Below the pieces are notes generated by a model, which saw only the letters and a list, made by a program, of their open reading frames with translations, was not told where the DNA came from and did not search any database. Below are positions 24,301 to 40,902 of a stretch of 64,000 nucleotides of DNA, in pieces; within the stretch, counting starts at the first letter, position 1; each line of letters opens with the position of its first letter. A program made the position numbers and the translations under genes. Source of the stretch: Leucosporidium creatinivorum (taxonomy: Eukaryota > Basidiomycota > Microbotryomycetes > Leucosporidiales > Leucosporidiaceae); the NCBI GenBank assembly GCA_001600635.1, contig BCKL01000012.1, forward strand, positions 1-64,000, given 5' to 3'.

Positions 24301-25077
24301 CTTGAGTGTGTCCCAGCTCTGGCAGCGAGCGAGCGATGGGCGTAATCACCTGTCGGGTCGAGTGAGCGAGCTGTAGTCGATTGAGGGTGTGGTGCTGCAA
24401 TTACTTGATGGCGTGTACTGGTGCTGTAAGTAATCGCCTGGTTGAAGAATCGCAAGCGAGAGATGTGGTCGAGTCCAAGCTGTCGGAGGGCGCCCCTTCG
24501 AGCTTCCCACCTTCGCCGGTGAACTCGAGTTGCTGCTCATAAGCACGGATTCCACTAAAGCTTGAGCGAAGGCGTAACTCAGCATGGACATAAAGGTCCG
24601 GCCAACTCACAGCTTCAAAGATCAGCTACAGCGACCCTCAAAGTCCCCGAACCCTTCGCCGAGCCTCCAGCACGAGGTCCACACTCTATGGGCTTCTTTG
24701 AGCCGATCTGAAGCGCCCGAGCCGAGCAAGTGCCATTTCAGCATACCCCACACAATATCAGCTGCTCTCCCGCTTTGCTGATGACTTTCCTACGAGGGCG
24801 CCGAACCAGAGGTCTGGCTTTGCCGAAAGGGCGTCGTGGCGCTTTCGAAGCCTGCGAGAAAAGCTCGCTGTAAGACCTGAAGCCGTGTCCTCAAGTCCAT
24901 CTGAACTGCAAGATGCCAGTCGCTGCTTGACTCCCCTCTGCTAGACCGAACGAGCAGTCGCCGCCGAAGTGAGCCGGTCACTCCGCGAGAGCTTGCTTCG
25001 CCTCGCCTTTGCGTGATCCAGCTCCTCGCTCCGCTCTGTGCTGTCAAATTCGACCAATCCTCTATTCCCCACTCCAC
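24301..25077. other. Lon promoter and 3' region of the glycosyltransferase gene
   Basis: This 777-bp gap separates two minus-strand genes. AGCTGTAGTCGA at 24369-24380, 69 bp before the Lon ATG, recurs exactly (reverse complement) 74 bp before the NDUFAF6-like ATG. Small frames inside (for example 24584-24781 plus and 24790-25077 minus) have no recognisable content and are not called. Confidence 0.45.
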
Positions 25078-27093
25078 TCAAGCCCTCTCCAGCACCTCCC
25101 TACTACACGTCCACTCCCCGCCCTTCTCTCCTCCTCCCTCAAGCGCCCACAACCCTCTACTCTTCAACAACCTCTCCTTTTCGCCCCCAACCGCATAATT
25201 CGCATGTACCACACAACTCTTGACCCCCCTCTCCATGCCTCCGCCGAAGTAGCGCATGCCGGGGGGGAAGAGGTCGTAAGGTAGGGGTTGGGTTTTGATG
25301 GCCTGTCGAGGGGAGGAGAGGAGGTTGGAGGAGGAGGAGGACGAGTAGGAAGGATTGGGAGAGGTCGAGGAAGTGAGACGAGCGAGGTCATCGCAGGTGA
25401 CCCTCTGTCGTGGCTGTCGAGCGGCCCTCCTCCTCGTCGCTTCAGCCATGGCTTGCTCATCCTCCCACTCCTCCTCCTCATCGTCCTCCTCCCACCCCTC
25501 CCCGTCCCCTTCCTCCTCATCATCCAGCCCGCCCATCCCACTCTCCTCCAACAACCCCTCCAATTCCTGCACTCCCCATTCTGACCCATCGCCGAGGATC
25601 TCCATCCACCGTTCATGGCTAATATGAGGCAGCGTGTGGTGGAGGGATTCTGCGAGGTAGAGGGCGGGGCCGAGAGAGGTGGCTTGGAAGGAGGGGGCTA
25701 CGGCGCGGATGAGGGTGGAGATGCGGCGGGGGGAGGGCTCGGCGTCGGCGTCGGGATCGTCGGAGCTGGCGGAGGGAGAGACAGAGTCGTCGTCCGAGTC
25801 GTCCTCTTCGGCCATGATCCACTTGGCCTGCTCATGCGCTCGGTCGAGCGATTTGAGCAGCATAGAGACATGGCAGAGGGTCGTCCATCTCCACGCCAAT
25901 GCCGCTCCTTCGGCGGGTAGGTACTCCTTCTCCTTCTCCTTTCCCTTCTCCTGCACTGTCGGCGTCTCCCTCTCCGCCGTCCAACTATCCGCATCGGACG
26001 TCCTGGAATAAATGAAGCAAGCGCAAGGCATCGAGTGGGTGCCCCAGGAGTTTTGTTGCTCTGGTGACATGTCGGGGGAGAAGAGGATGGAGGGGTGAGA
26101 ACCTTGGGGGCGGTAAGGGTGGGAGAGGTGCGGAGTGGGGGAGGAGAGCCTGCGCCGGGTTGATTCGCCGAGGTCAGCGAGCGCCGAGAAAGAGAGAAAC
26201 GGCAGAGAGAAGCGTTACCAAACGGCATCATTATCCACCAACAGCACGCCCTTGACACCCACAAAGGGCTCCCTAACCAACCTACTCTCCTCCCAATCAT
26301 GCTTCAACACCTTCTCCCTCCACTCCGCTTCCTCCCTCTCTCGGTGCTCCTTTTCGACCTTCTGACTCTCCACCAACGCTCCCGTCAGCGCCGTCATCAC
26401 GAGCGTGCGTTCGAGCATCAAGCTCTGATAATGGAGGGAACCCCATTCGAGCATCCCTTGAGGTTTGTTCAGAGGTGGGTGGGGAGGGAGGAGGAGGTCC
26501 ATCGTCCGGAGAGTGGTGAAGAGGTCGTCTTGCAGGAGTCGATGAATTCGGCCTTTATCGTCTGCATCCTCTTCTGTATCCCCCTCCTTAGCCCTCCTCT
26601 CCTCCTCATCCCAATCCACCCCTCTCAACCACCAAACGACCACTCCGAAGCTCTCCGTCAACTCCCTCGCGAGGGCCTCATCGCTCGTCACCACCAACAC
26701 TTTCAACACACCCCTCGCCTGATTATCCCACTGCGCCTCTTTACTCGTCCTCTCCTGCTCCTCATCATCCTGTACAGGGTAGGGCTGTTCTCCCCAGTGA
26801 GCCTTGTGTTGGAGGAAGCAGAGCCAGTTGAAGAGGAGGGGTTTGAATGCTGGGGTTGCTAGAGTGAGGAGGAGGGTGTGGGATGGTGGAGGGGAGAGTA
26901 AAGGGAGGATGGGAAGGAGCGTCGACAGCGAGGTGTGCAGGAGTCGCAGTGGGGGTGCAGGGCCGGAGGAGCTGTTGGAGGCGAGGGGAGGAGATGGGAA
27001 GAGAGGGTACGAGGTAGAGTTGGAGGTGGGTGCTCCAGCTAGTCCTGAGGAGCTCAGAGCGAGCAAGCCGACGAGTGAGGAGAGCAGCCGCAT
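25078..27093 (-). CDS. putative nucleotide-diphospho-sugar transferase of the secretory pathway
   Basis: Two exons, one intron after DNDAVW; the reading frame is otherwise open. The start at 27093 gives a signal peptide or anchor (MRLLSSLVGLLALSSSGLAG), so the protein should act in the ER or Golgi lumen or be secreted. Features resemble the PF03407-type nucleotid_trans fold. GVLLVDNDAVWLSSP takes the place of the DXD metal/nucleotide-sugar site, CACFIYSRTSDA with WRW follows, then PLPYDLFPPGMRYF, and a late VVHANYAVGGEKERLL plus GLWAL that fits the (F/V)HANxxxG block. Between them lies an unusual acidic insertion (EEDDEEEEWEDEQ and EEDDSDDDS). The acceptor sugar is unknown; a role in cell-wall or glycoprotein glycans is inference. 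The intron holds TCGGCGCT just before its CTGAC branch motif. Confidence 0.7.
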
Positions 27094-27507
27094 CCTCAGC
27101 GAGCTCGAGCTGGCCTGTAGTAGAGTTCTAGCCGAGTCGTAACGAGCGCACTCGTCCTTTAGCTGTCCGCCAAGCGCTCTAGTCGAGTCGCGATGAGAAC
27201 GAGGTGATGGCAGGGGAGCAACCCGTTTCCAACTTGCTCAGCTTCCGCTCGTCGAGTCGATTCTCTCTCCCTGCTTCGAAATAGTCGAACACGCCTCTCA
27301 AAAGTGGGTTTCTTCCGAGCTGGGCCAGCTAATAGCCCGTCGATCCTGTCGGCCCGTTCGTCGAGATCCACTTCGCCGAACTCTCTCTCGCCGAGCTCAC
27401 AATCACTGCTCAAAACGCCCGAGGTCTACAGGGTTGCACTGCTATCGAGGATCCACATCGCATTTCTATCCTCTTTCTTTCGTATCGTATCTCGTTGGGA
27501 AGCGCGC
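27094..27507. other. promoter of the transferase gene and 3' region of malate dehydrogenase
   Basis: CTGTAG occurs at 27115-27120, 22 bp before the transferase ATG. The remainder should be its leader and the dehydrogenase 3' end. Nothing else recognised. Confidence 0.4.
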
Positions 27508-29475
27508 TTAAAGCTTGGGGGTCTGGATGAAGGCGACTCCCTCTATTCGGGCGGGCAAGGGCAAGCGAGCGAGCGGAGGGTGGACGGGAAGAGGGTCAGC
27601 GAGGGAGACATAAGGAGGGACCAAGGAAGAGAAAGAGAGAAGAAAGACGCACTGCTAATCGAACCCGAAAGCTCTCCAAGCGCAGCCTTAAGAAGGCTGG
27701 CCTCGTAGCTCGAGAGCTTGCCGACGGGGTGGAGCTTCTTGACTCCCTCGGGCTGTTGGTATCAGACCACATCAGCTTACGTCCTCATACAGGGGGGAAG
27801 TGGAGAAGGACTCACGCCAAGCTCGACGGGAACAGAGAAGAAGTCGAGACTCTCTCCAATCTCGGAAGCGAGCGACGACTCGTCCTTGGTGTAGACGTAC
27901 GAAGGCTCAATCACGCCAGTCTTGCCCTCGAAAGCAGCAGAGATGAGGCGCTGCACGAAGTAGTATCCGGCTGTTCGTTCCACGTACCCTTGTCAGCTTC
28001 TCGTTTCTCGGCATTGAGCAAGCTCGACTCACCGTAAGCCATCGACAGCGTAGCGGATCCAGCACCAGCCTTGGCCTCGACAACCTCATCTCCGCCGAAC
28101 TGGATGCGGTGGATCAAGGCCTTGAGCTTCTCCTCATCGCCGAGCAGGGACTCGGGGAGGGCGGGCGAGGACTGGGAGAGGAGGGGAAGGATGGTGACGC
28201 CGGAGTGGCCTGTTGATCGTAAATCACTCTGCGTCAGCTCTGGATTGAGAAAGCGGAGGGGAAAGAACGGGGAAGGAGGAGCAAAAAGAGCATGGACTGA
28301 CCTCCAACGACGGGAATCGTGTACTTGGGCGCGCCCGTAGGCTCTCCAATAGCCTGCGCGCTCATAGTGGACGAACGAACGACATCAAGCGTAGTGACTC
28401 CAAAGAGGCGCTTGGGGTCAAAGGTGCCAGCGGCCTTGAAGACCTCAGCGGCGATGGGCACGGTCGAGTTGACGGGGTTGGAGATGACGCAGACGAAGCT
28501 GTGTGCCAGTGAGAGGACGGGGGTCAGTGGGAGTAGAAGGAGGAATGAAGAGGAGGACAAGCGTACGCCTTGGGGCAGAACTCGGCGATCCCTTGGGCGA
28601 GGTCACGGACAATGCCAGCGTTAATGTTGAACAAGTCGTCGCGGGTCATTCCGGGCTGTTGTAGCACAGCAAACAGAATGAGGGCATGTCAGTGAATGCT
28701 CTGCAAAGGACGGAAGGGGAGCGGTGCAGAGCGAAGGACAAGCGGGATCGATGGTTTCTGTTGGGAGGGGCAGGAGACGGCGGGCGGGGCCAGCAGAGTG
28801 GTAGGCAGCAGGGGAGGAACGTAGCCATGCTGTAGGATGTGTAACACCGGCAGAAGCCCTCTCCCCTTCGTCTGCGACCCGCCTTGCCCCACTCCTCCCC
28901 GCCCACCATCTCGTTCTCCTCCGATGCGCCCCACCCAACGCGCTCTGCTCCCCTCCCTCTGCAAACAGAGAACTCACCTTGCGGGGAACACCAGCAGGGA
29001 TGACAACAATCTGCGCGCCCGTAAGAGCATGCTTGAGCCCCTCGTCGTCCTTGGTGTAGCCAGTAGTCACGGCGGGAGAGTTGACGTGCGAGATGTCGGC
29101 GGCGACTCCTGCGATGTGCGCGGGCGGAGAGGACGGGTCAGTTGCTGCTGCTGTAGCTTTGATACAGTGGTCAAGCGCACCCTTGACGACGGGAACGACA
29201 TCGAACAGAGCGAGCTCGGTGATGGCGTGGTTCTGCGTGAGGAGCGAGCAGGTGAGGGTCAGCGCACTGCTGTACAGCAGTATTCAGACAACGAGCAGTC
29301 ACGCACCTGCTTGAGAAGGAGACCGAGAGGCTGTCCGATTCCACCAGCAGCACCGAGGAGAGCGACCTATTCATCATTCGCGTGTCGGAAGGGAGGAGCG
29401 GGGGGCGGGGGTTGGGTCAGCTTGGCTTGCTCTTGCTGTACAGCACTGACAGAGAGAGCTCACCTTGAGAGACAT
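27508..29475 (-). CDS. MDH: malate dehydrogenase (NAD), no mitochondrial presequence, C-terminal PKL
   Basis: Interconverts malate and oxaloacetate with NAD(H). Exon 1 codes just MSLK; exon 2 continues [20 protein letters not shown], the Rossmann glycine motif directly at the N-terminus. Further motifs are [20 protein letters not shown] with the substrate arginines, [24 protein letters not shown] and [14 protein letters not shown] with the catalytic His, and [22 protein letters not shown]. About ten exons give roughly 330 residues. The last exon (after an intron whose sense-strand donor is GTGCGT) codes [10 protein letters not shown] and a TAA. The absence of a leader argues against the mitochondrial isoform. 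The terminal PKL resembles a weak peroxisomal PTS1, so a cytosolic and/or peroxisomal enzyme is inferred. Confidence 0.92.
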
Positions 29476-29979
29476 GATTGAGATGTAGGAAAGTAGTGGG
29501 AGAAGAGACGAGAAGAGCCGAGCGAGAACAAGTGAAGGGGAGGAGGGCAACCGCGGTCTCGCCTGAAACGAGCGAAGTCGGCGACCGGGGCAAGGCGGAG
29601 GGGGAGCGCTTCATCTTTCTGGAGCTCATCATCGGTTTTGGCAGTCTAGAAATCTGCACAAGACACTGCAAGCTCGAGTAGATGCTGTAGCAGAGTAGCG
29701 ACGAATAAGGGGCTCTCGACCGAGCTCACCTCGGCGGCGACCGCTTAACCGTCTCGGGGAGGAACTAGAGCGGCGGTCGTCGCTCTGTAGCTCAGATTCA
29801 ACCTGACGTACTATTCTGAAGCTTAAGACAAGCTCTAGCAGCTTCAAAGGCGCTACAACTTCGTTCAAGCGCGAGAGGCTCTCACGCTCGGCGCTCTCCC
29901 TCGCCTCTCTCGCTCAGCTCAGCTGTGCTCAACGCAGTTTCTCTATATCATCCCTCTCTCTATACTCCCCACATCACAC
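29476..29979. other. malate dehydrogenase promoter and 3' end of the NDUFAF6-like gene
   Basis: Contains CTGTAG at 29685-29690 and 29785-29790 and a GC-rich region near the start codon at 29475. No coding signal seen. Confidence 0.4.
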
Positions 29980-31393
29980 TCAGAACCTCTTATTTCTGAC
30001 ATCCCCCCACACCTGAAAAGGATACTTCCAATACCGCTTATGCAGGTCGCCGTGGAAGATGTCAAAGGCGATTTTGGAGGAGGAGAGACGGGTAAGGAAG
30101 GAGCGGGCGGCGGTCTGCTTATAATCCAGCAGTGGGTGAGAAGTCGGGGTGTTGAATCGAGGAGAGAGGAGAGGAGAAGGAGAGCGGGTCAGCGATCGTT
30201 GGTTGGGGCGCCGAGCCGAGCTCAGCTCGCTTCTACACCACCTCTCCCACCGCGGCCAGCCACAAGAGAGAGAGAGAGGAGCACCAAACTCACCGCCCCA
30301 GCAAACACCGGCACAGCCCTCTCCGGCACTCCCTTCGTGCCCTCAAAGCACCCTCTCGCAGTCCTCAACTCCGCCTCCGCAATCCCCACCATCGTAGCTA
30401 CGCACTCCCTCAGACCCTCGGCGTTGGGACCTTGGCGGAAGAGGGCTTCTTCTGTGAGGCCATGGCGGGCGGCTGCTCGATTTCAAGGTCAGCAAGGGAG
30501 GTCGGAGGCAGAGAGAGGGAGGACAGACCGATGACAGCGGGGATGATGTTGATGCGCTTGGAGGCGTGGTGGGGTATTGAGCGGAGGAGGATGGCGATGG
30601 TGTTGGCTACGGCTAGATGACTGGCCGCGTGATCCAGTGTCAAGTCATCTGGCTCCTTCATTTCGGCGCTCGTCTTTCCCACCGCTGCCTCGCCTCCATC
30701 CTCAGGGTGCTCATCACCCTTATGCTCGAATGGTTTAGCGTGCGCCAACATCCCTCCTCCTCCTGCTGCTCTTGGTGATGCAGTAGCTTGTAGAAGGAGG
30801 TACAAAAGGGAAGCCTGAGTCCCCGCCGAGTAGTCGGCCAAGTCTTGCAAGTTGTGGAACGAGGGGTTGAGGAAATGCTGTTCCCTTGCGTTGATTAGAC
30901 GGGTGAAGTGGTAGGAGGAGAGTTGGGAGCGATGCGGGAGGGAGGAGAGGAGGGTGCAGAGGGGGTGAGGAGGGGGTTTCGACTGTGGGAGGGGCGAGAA
31001 GGTCAGCTGTGAGTCTGCAGAAAGTCCTACAGCGAGCTAAGGTAGCTGCTCCTGCTCCTACTCAGCTACAGCACGCTCTCCTACAGCCCCCACCTCGCTC
31101 TCTCACCCTCAAGAACTCACCTCAAACACCCCCTTGACGGCATCCCTCCACCACTGATACCTCAATCTCCCGACCATAGCATTCGACACATTATCATCAA
31201 TCGTCGCCAATTCGACGTTGAACGCCCGGAGAGCCAAGTAGGCGGGACGAGCAGCGGCGGGGTAGAAGTAGGATGGGTAGATGGCGTCCGAGTCGAATTT
31301 CCGTACGAGGTTCGTTGCGTAGGAGAGGGACTTCGAGTAGGAGGGAGCTGCTGCTGCCCCTGCTGCTGAGCGGAGAAGGGAGGTGGAGCGCAT
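29980..31393 (-). CDS. NDUFAF6: NDUFAF6-like mitochondrial complex I assembly factor (squalene/phytoene synthase fold)
   Basis: Member of the squalene/phytoene synthase superfamily branch that assists respiratory complex I assembly. The start at 31393 gives an Arg/Ser/Ala-rich, acid-free leader (MRSTSLLRSAAGAAAAPSYS) suited to a mitochondrial presequence; an upstream in-frame ATG at 31456 would mask it. Following blocks fit NDUFAF6: SYATNLVRKFDSDAIYPSYF, ARPAYLALRAFNVELATI, MVGRLRYQWWRDAVKGVFE, HFTRLINAREQHFLNPSF, LADYSAGTQASLLYLLLQ, HAASHLAVANTIAILLRSIP and RINIIPAVI. The last exon ends with SKIAFDIFHGDLHKRYWKYP, close to the family end. The Asp-rich DxxxD pairs of true synthases are not evident, so catalysis is unlikely. 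Five exons by eye; the final intron acceptor is uncertain by 3 nt. Confidence 0.85.
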
Positions 31394-32371
31394 GATGAGC
31401 GGGGGAGGGAGAGAAGTGCTAGGCGCGATTTCAAGTTGTCGTTCGACTTTAGCCATCGCTTCTCGCTCGACTACAGCTTCGAGGTGTTGAGTAGCTATTA
31501 TGCACCCTCTGAGCCCCGCTGCTGCTCCCCGACAGCTCTGCCGGGCGACAGAGCCTCCTTGCCTTCGTTTCTCGGCTTCGGCGATCGCAGCTGCAGGAGG
31601 TCGACCGAGCTTTTCTCTCTGGCTCGCAGGGAGTCTTTAACAAGTGCACAATCCCCACAAGATGACCCACAGCATGTTTACGGCCTCCACTCAGTGCAGC
31701 TCGGCGACTCCAGCTGCTCCAGGCACTTCTTCGGCGCCGAAGACGACTTTCGTGGTGCTGTGGTGAAGTGCTGGAGGTTGCCACGTGTGAGATTGAGGTA
31801 TCAGGCTCTCCCTCGGCCTCGCAGCGGACTCTGAAGAGCACATCTCCCTGCTCGGCGCTGAGCAGCTCCGAGTCGAGGACTAAGCTCGACTCCTCCTGGT
31901 CTCCAACCACTTCGAACATCTCCCACCGCTGCTGCATCCCCAGATCTCAATCACAACCGAGCTCTTCTTCCTCCCACCATCTTCCAACCCGCATCCTCCA
32001 GCTCGGCGGTCACTTCGGCGCTCCCCTCACGCTCGGCAGCTCCCTCGCTCCCACAACGATCATCAGCTCCCGTTTTAATCAAAGTGTAAATAAGCACTCT
32101 CGCACGGGAGCGCACACGCCGAATACCGAATGAAAAGGGAACTCGGATCCCTCGCTACTTTGAGATTGAGAGCTCGGCTCGGTCTCCCCGTTTCGGGTCG
32201 AAGGGAGGAAGTTTAGGACGGGGAGGCGAGTGTGTGATGTGAGGTGGGGATGCTGAGGTGTTTGGCTCTCTCTCTTCGTTCTCCTGCTACCTTCTATCCC
32301 TCTCGCCTCTCTTCGACTCGCAGCTCCACTGACACCGCCGAGCGACCCCAGCTCTCTCGTCCGAGCAAGCA
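31394..32371. promoter_or_regulatory. divergent promoter region, NDUFAF6-like gene and SGNH-like gene
   Basis: At 978 bp this is the longest gap in the window. TCGACTACAGCT at 31467-31478 matches the Lon promoter element on the opposite strand. Open frames here (31436-31834 plus, 31449-31937 minus, 31768-32133 plus) overlap on both strands and have no recognisable content. They are read as chance frames in GC-rich DNA. A pyrimidine-rich leader (about 32265-32330) precedes the plus-strand gene. Confidence 0.45.
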
Positions 32372-34881
32372 ATGCTCTTCTTCTCCGAAGTCACTCCCCT
32401 CACTGAGGTCCCACTCTCGCCTAAACCGATTTATCAAGGTCAATGGTCACCTCGCCTACCGCACCCACATCACAAGGCGCAGAGATCACCACTTGTCAGG
32501 ATTGCTCTCGTCGGAGGCTCGCTAATGACGGGGGTGCTGCTGCTGGGGTGGCGACTCCACGGGCATTCCAGCTCGGCAACAGCAACCGTATTATCACTGG
32601 TATCCCAACCCAGCGCGCTCACATCCCCCCTCCGCCCCTCCACCGCTTCAGTACCCTCCCCCTCCTCCTCCTCGCCGAGCCCGTCCTCTCTCTCAGCAAC
32701 GACCTCAGCAACAACCACCTGCTCACCCTGTCTCCTCGACCCCTCCTCCCCACTCTGCATCTACGGACAGGACAATATCCGCCTCTCCCGCGCATTCGAG
32801 GGGAGTGGCTATCGAGTAAGGAGGGTGTTGGATAAGGCGTTGCGAGGGGAAGTTGTGCGGATCGGGGTGTTGGGGGCCAGTGTTACTGTGAGTAGTTGTT
32901 TCTGTTCGCTTCATCCGCCCTAGCTACAGGGGCGGTGCCGAGAAGAGCGGGAGGGGGTTAGACACTGATCAACGCCGAACTTCTCCCTCGCAGGCGGGCC
33001 ATGGACTCAACGGCAAGCAGAAATGGCAAGATCGCTTCTTTGAGGATTTCGTCAAGATGTTCCCTAATGCTGAGATCTACGATGGAGCCGCGTCGGGGAT
33101 GAACAGTGAGTTTTGTCGGCTTGAAGTAGAGCGCCGAGCTGATGATGTTCGGCTGCAACAGGCGCCTTCTTCGGCTGGTGCTTCGATAGTCTCGTGCCGA
33201 GGGATCTGGATCTATACCTATTGGAGCTGGATGTGAACAACGTGAGCCCTCTACTTCATCTCCTGCCTGAGTTGAAGCTGACCTTGCCCTCTTTCGGCGC
33301 TCGCAGGAAATGTTCGTTCTCGCTCGTTCCCCAGGGCTACTCCTCGAGTTGTAGGCTGACCCTCTACTTCTCACAAACAGGATTGACGACACCTTCGCCT
33401 ACGACGACACGCTCTTCCGCGGCCTCCTCAGTCTGCCACAACAGCCCGCCGTGATCAGAGTGTCGGTCTTTGCGCTCGCTTTCGAGGACCTCGCAAGAGG
33501 CGTCGTTTCGAGTCTAGTCATGTCGAGCTACTTTGACGTACCGATCATCTCGTGAGTCTTCGCGGTGGAGCGTAAGAGGAGCTGAGGACTGATCGCCTTC
33601 GTCGAATCGAGCAGAATCCGCAACTTCCTTCTGCCACATCTCATCGCCAACCCCGATGAGATCCCCAAGTTCTTCGCCAAAGATTGGGAGGGGAAGCCCG
33701 ATCTGGTGAGCTACTCGCACACTCTCCGCCGGCTCAAGCTGACCTTTGCTTTCCCTCGCTTTTCTCGGCGCTTCTCCTCCTCCCTGACAGCGGCACATCT
33801 CGCACCTCAGTCACCAAGCGATGGGAGACATGCTAGCTCTGTACATGCGGGAGAAGGTCTGTGAGACGAAGCGGCGGCTGGTGAGTCTCTGACTTGCTTC
33901 GGCGCTCTTGAGCTCGGTTGACCTCCTTCTCGGAGCAGGCGCAGCCTCCGCCGCCAGCCAGCGAGGACTCGCCATGGCCCTCGGGTAGCTCGTTGGGAGC
34001 TGTGCCAAGACTATATCTCTGGGAACCTGTGAGCTCAAGTTATCAATCCCGCTTCGCTCACGAGCTGACCCTCGCCTCTCCTTCTCGGTCGCCGCCCTTC
34101 CCGTTCGCAGTACTCCCCAACCTACCGTGCCCCACCAGTCATCCCCTCCTGCGCATTCCTCGCCTCCAGTACCCACCCTCTCATCCCACTAGACCTCTAC
34201 CCTGAGGATTCGGAGCCGGAGACGGGGGAGGAGTGGGCGCCGGACTGGACTAAAGAGTGGAAGAGGGTCGACTGGAACGGCAAGTCGGCGTGGCAGAGTA
34301 GTGAAGTGGGAGCGGAGATTAGCTTCGAGGTCAGGGGAGCGAAGGTCGGGGTGTTTGTGGTGAGTTTTCTGAGGCTCGGCGATCCCTCGTCTTCGCCGCG
34401 TTGCTCCGCAACGGCGGGAGGACACTTTTCGAGTGCTCTGAGGCTTGTTGAAGCTTGCTGACTTAGGTTACTACACTTCTGGTTCACAGTGGACTACCAA
34501 CGGCGCTGGGAACCTCATCAACCCCGGTCGAGCTCGGTGCTGGATCGGTGACGACGTCGACCGAGGGAACACCGTCGATGCGTTCAGTTCGGGCGGTGCT
34601 GCTAGTTCAGGGTGAGATTTTGTCATGCAGGTCTGCTCTCGAGCTCTGAAGAGGAAGCTGATGATGCTCCCCTGCCGCCTTACTTCAGCTTCAACTTGAT
34701 CGCCGAAGGCCTGCCACATCGTACACAGTGAGCTGAATCGCTGTTCTCTGTTGCTTAAAGCTTCAAGACAGCTACTTACATTCATCTGCTATCCTCGCAC
34801 AGCCTCCTCACCTGCCAAATCCTCGCGGAAACGTCGACCGACGGGCACGACTTCCGGATCCTCGGCGTTGCAGCTCAGTGA
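32372..34881 (+). CDS. SGNH-hydrolase-like type II membrane protein
   Basis: The start at 32372 gives a short basic cytosolic end, one membrane anchor (VRIALVGGSLMTGVLLLGWR), a Ser/Thr-rich stem, then a luminal domain. The domain opens with VVRIGVLGASVTAGHGLNG, where the Ser of GASVT fits SGNH block I, and follows with WQDRFFEDFVKMFPNAEIYD, GAASGMNSAFFGWCFDSL and LDLYLLELDVNN (block III-like). A late Asp/His pair expected for block V may lie in HISHLSHQAMGDM. The C-terminal half (WTKEWKRVDWNGKSAWQSSE and ARCWIGDD) looks like a beta-rich accessory domain. About eleven exons with 50-90 nt introns. Similar proteins in basidiomycetes are linked loosely to capsule or cell-wall polysaccharide acetylation; that role is inferred, not shown. 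Confidence 0.75.
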
Positions 34882-35216
34882 GAGCACCGGACCGGACTAA
34901 AGCGATAGAATGGATACTAGGCAGCTTCTCCAGTATATTAGATCCAGGATCTGTAGTCTCCGTCTAGCTGAAAGCCGAGTTCGGCGAGGCCGAGGTCTGT
35001 GAAGCGCGCTCTTCTGCAGGGCTGCAGACGCGTACATCTAAGCAGCGATTCCCTTCTCTTGCATTGACAAACCTGCACGCGTGCAAACCTATCGTACTGC
35101 ACCCGCTACCCCCCGCGCCCACCTCCCCCACTCAGACCGCTCTCAATCTCTCCCTCTTCCACACTCATTCGTCTTCTTCTCAACACGCAAGAGCACCGCA
35201 AGGCTACACGTACGAC
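34882..35216. promoter_or_regulatory. promoter of the Zn2Cys6 factor gene
   Basis: The gap of 335 bp separates two plus-strand genes and should carry the upstream 3' end and the factor's promoter. A C/T-rich stretch (about 35100-35170) lies shortly before the ATG. No TATA box or clear operator was seen. Confidence 0.4.
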
Positions 35217-40134
<4,918 letters not shown>

Positions 40135-40902
40135 TTTGAGATTGAAGTGAGAGAAGGGTGAGGGAGGAAAGCAAGAGCTGTTCCCTCAACTCAACCGGCT
40201 TTCAATCGATTCCCTGCTGAGCGCTATCATCGATCCCCCTTTGCCTGCCTCGGTCGTGAACCGTTGGGCTTGCAACCGAGCTGCAGAGCCGACTGAGCCA
40301 GAGCTGACCAGCCGCTGCGCCGAGCTCATCTGTAAGTCGTTACAGCGTCTTGCTGGCCCCCCTTCGCTCGGAGAAAGTCGCAAGGCTGTCGCCCTGCTAA
40401 CCCCGGCCGCGGTCACCAGACCACTTGCCTGCCGCTCAGAGCGACTGAGTAGGAAAGGGAAGACATCCTACGAAAATTTGAAGCAGTCCCGAGCTCTTTC
40501 CTGCGAGTGGGTCGCCTGGAAGCTGGCGAGACGGACGTTCGACCGAGGCTGAGGCTCGGCGCTGCTCCGACGGTCCAGATACCGAGTTGCAGCAGTTCTT
40601 GGTAGTGCAGCAAGGTTGAGCGAGAAGCGAGTAGTCCTATGAATGTCCGAAGCGACTCGAATAGCCACCACGGCCCTCCCAGTGCGATACGAGAGCTTCG
40701 GCGATGATCCCGGTCAGTCGACGGGGCAGTGTCGGACAGCCTTCCATTACCTGCACTTGCTCACAGCTCGCATCACAGACGAGAGGCAGCTTCATCAAGA
40801 GGAAGGGAGCAGAAAACGAACAAGTCCGCCTTCATCGAAAGCTTTGATCAGCGAAGCCGCCATCGCCGAGAAAGGGTAAAGCAAGATCCGGTTGCTCAGA
40901 AT
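40135..40902. promoter_or_regulatory. GAPDH promoter and 3' end of the deacetylase gene
   Basis: Read on the minus strand, the last 35 or so bases before the GAPDH ATG are C/T-rich (CTTTCCTCCCTCACCC and on), as in strong fungal promoters. The first 190 bp belong to the duplicated segment. The region near 40850-40902 is the deacetylase 3' side. No coding signal. Confidence 0.5.

Noticed and set aside
24790-25077. 95-codon minus-strand frame downstream of the glycosyltransferase
   Set aside because: It has no ATG at its start, no motif and lies where the 3' untranslated region is expected.
31436-32133. Overlapping open frames in the 978-bp gap
   Set aside because: Frames on both strands overlap each other and carry no recognisable domain; the region is flanked by two gene starts.
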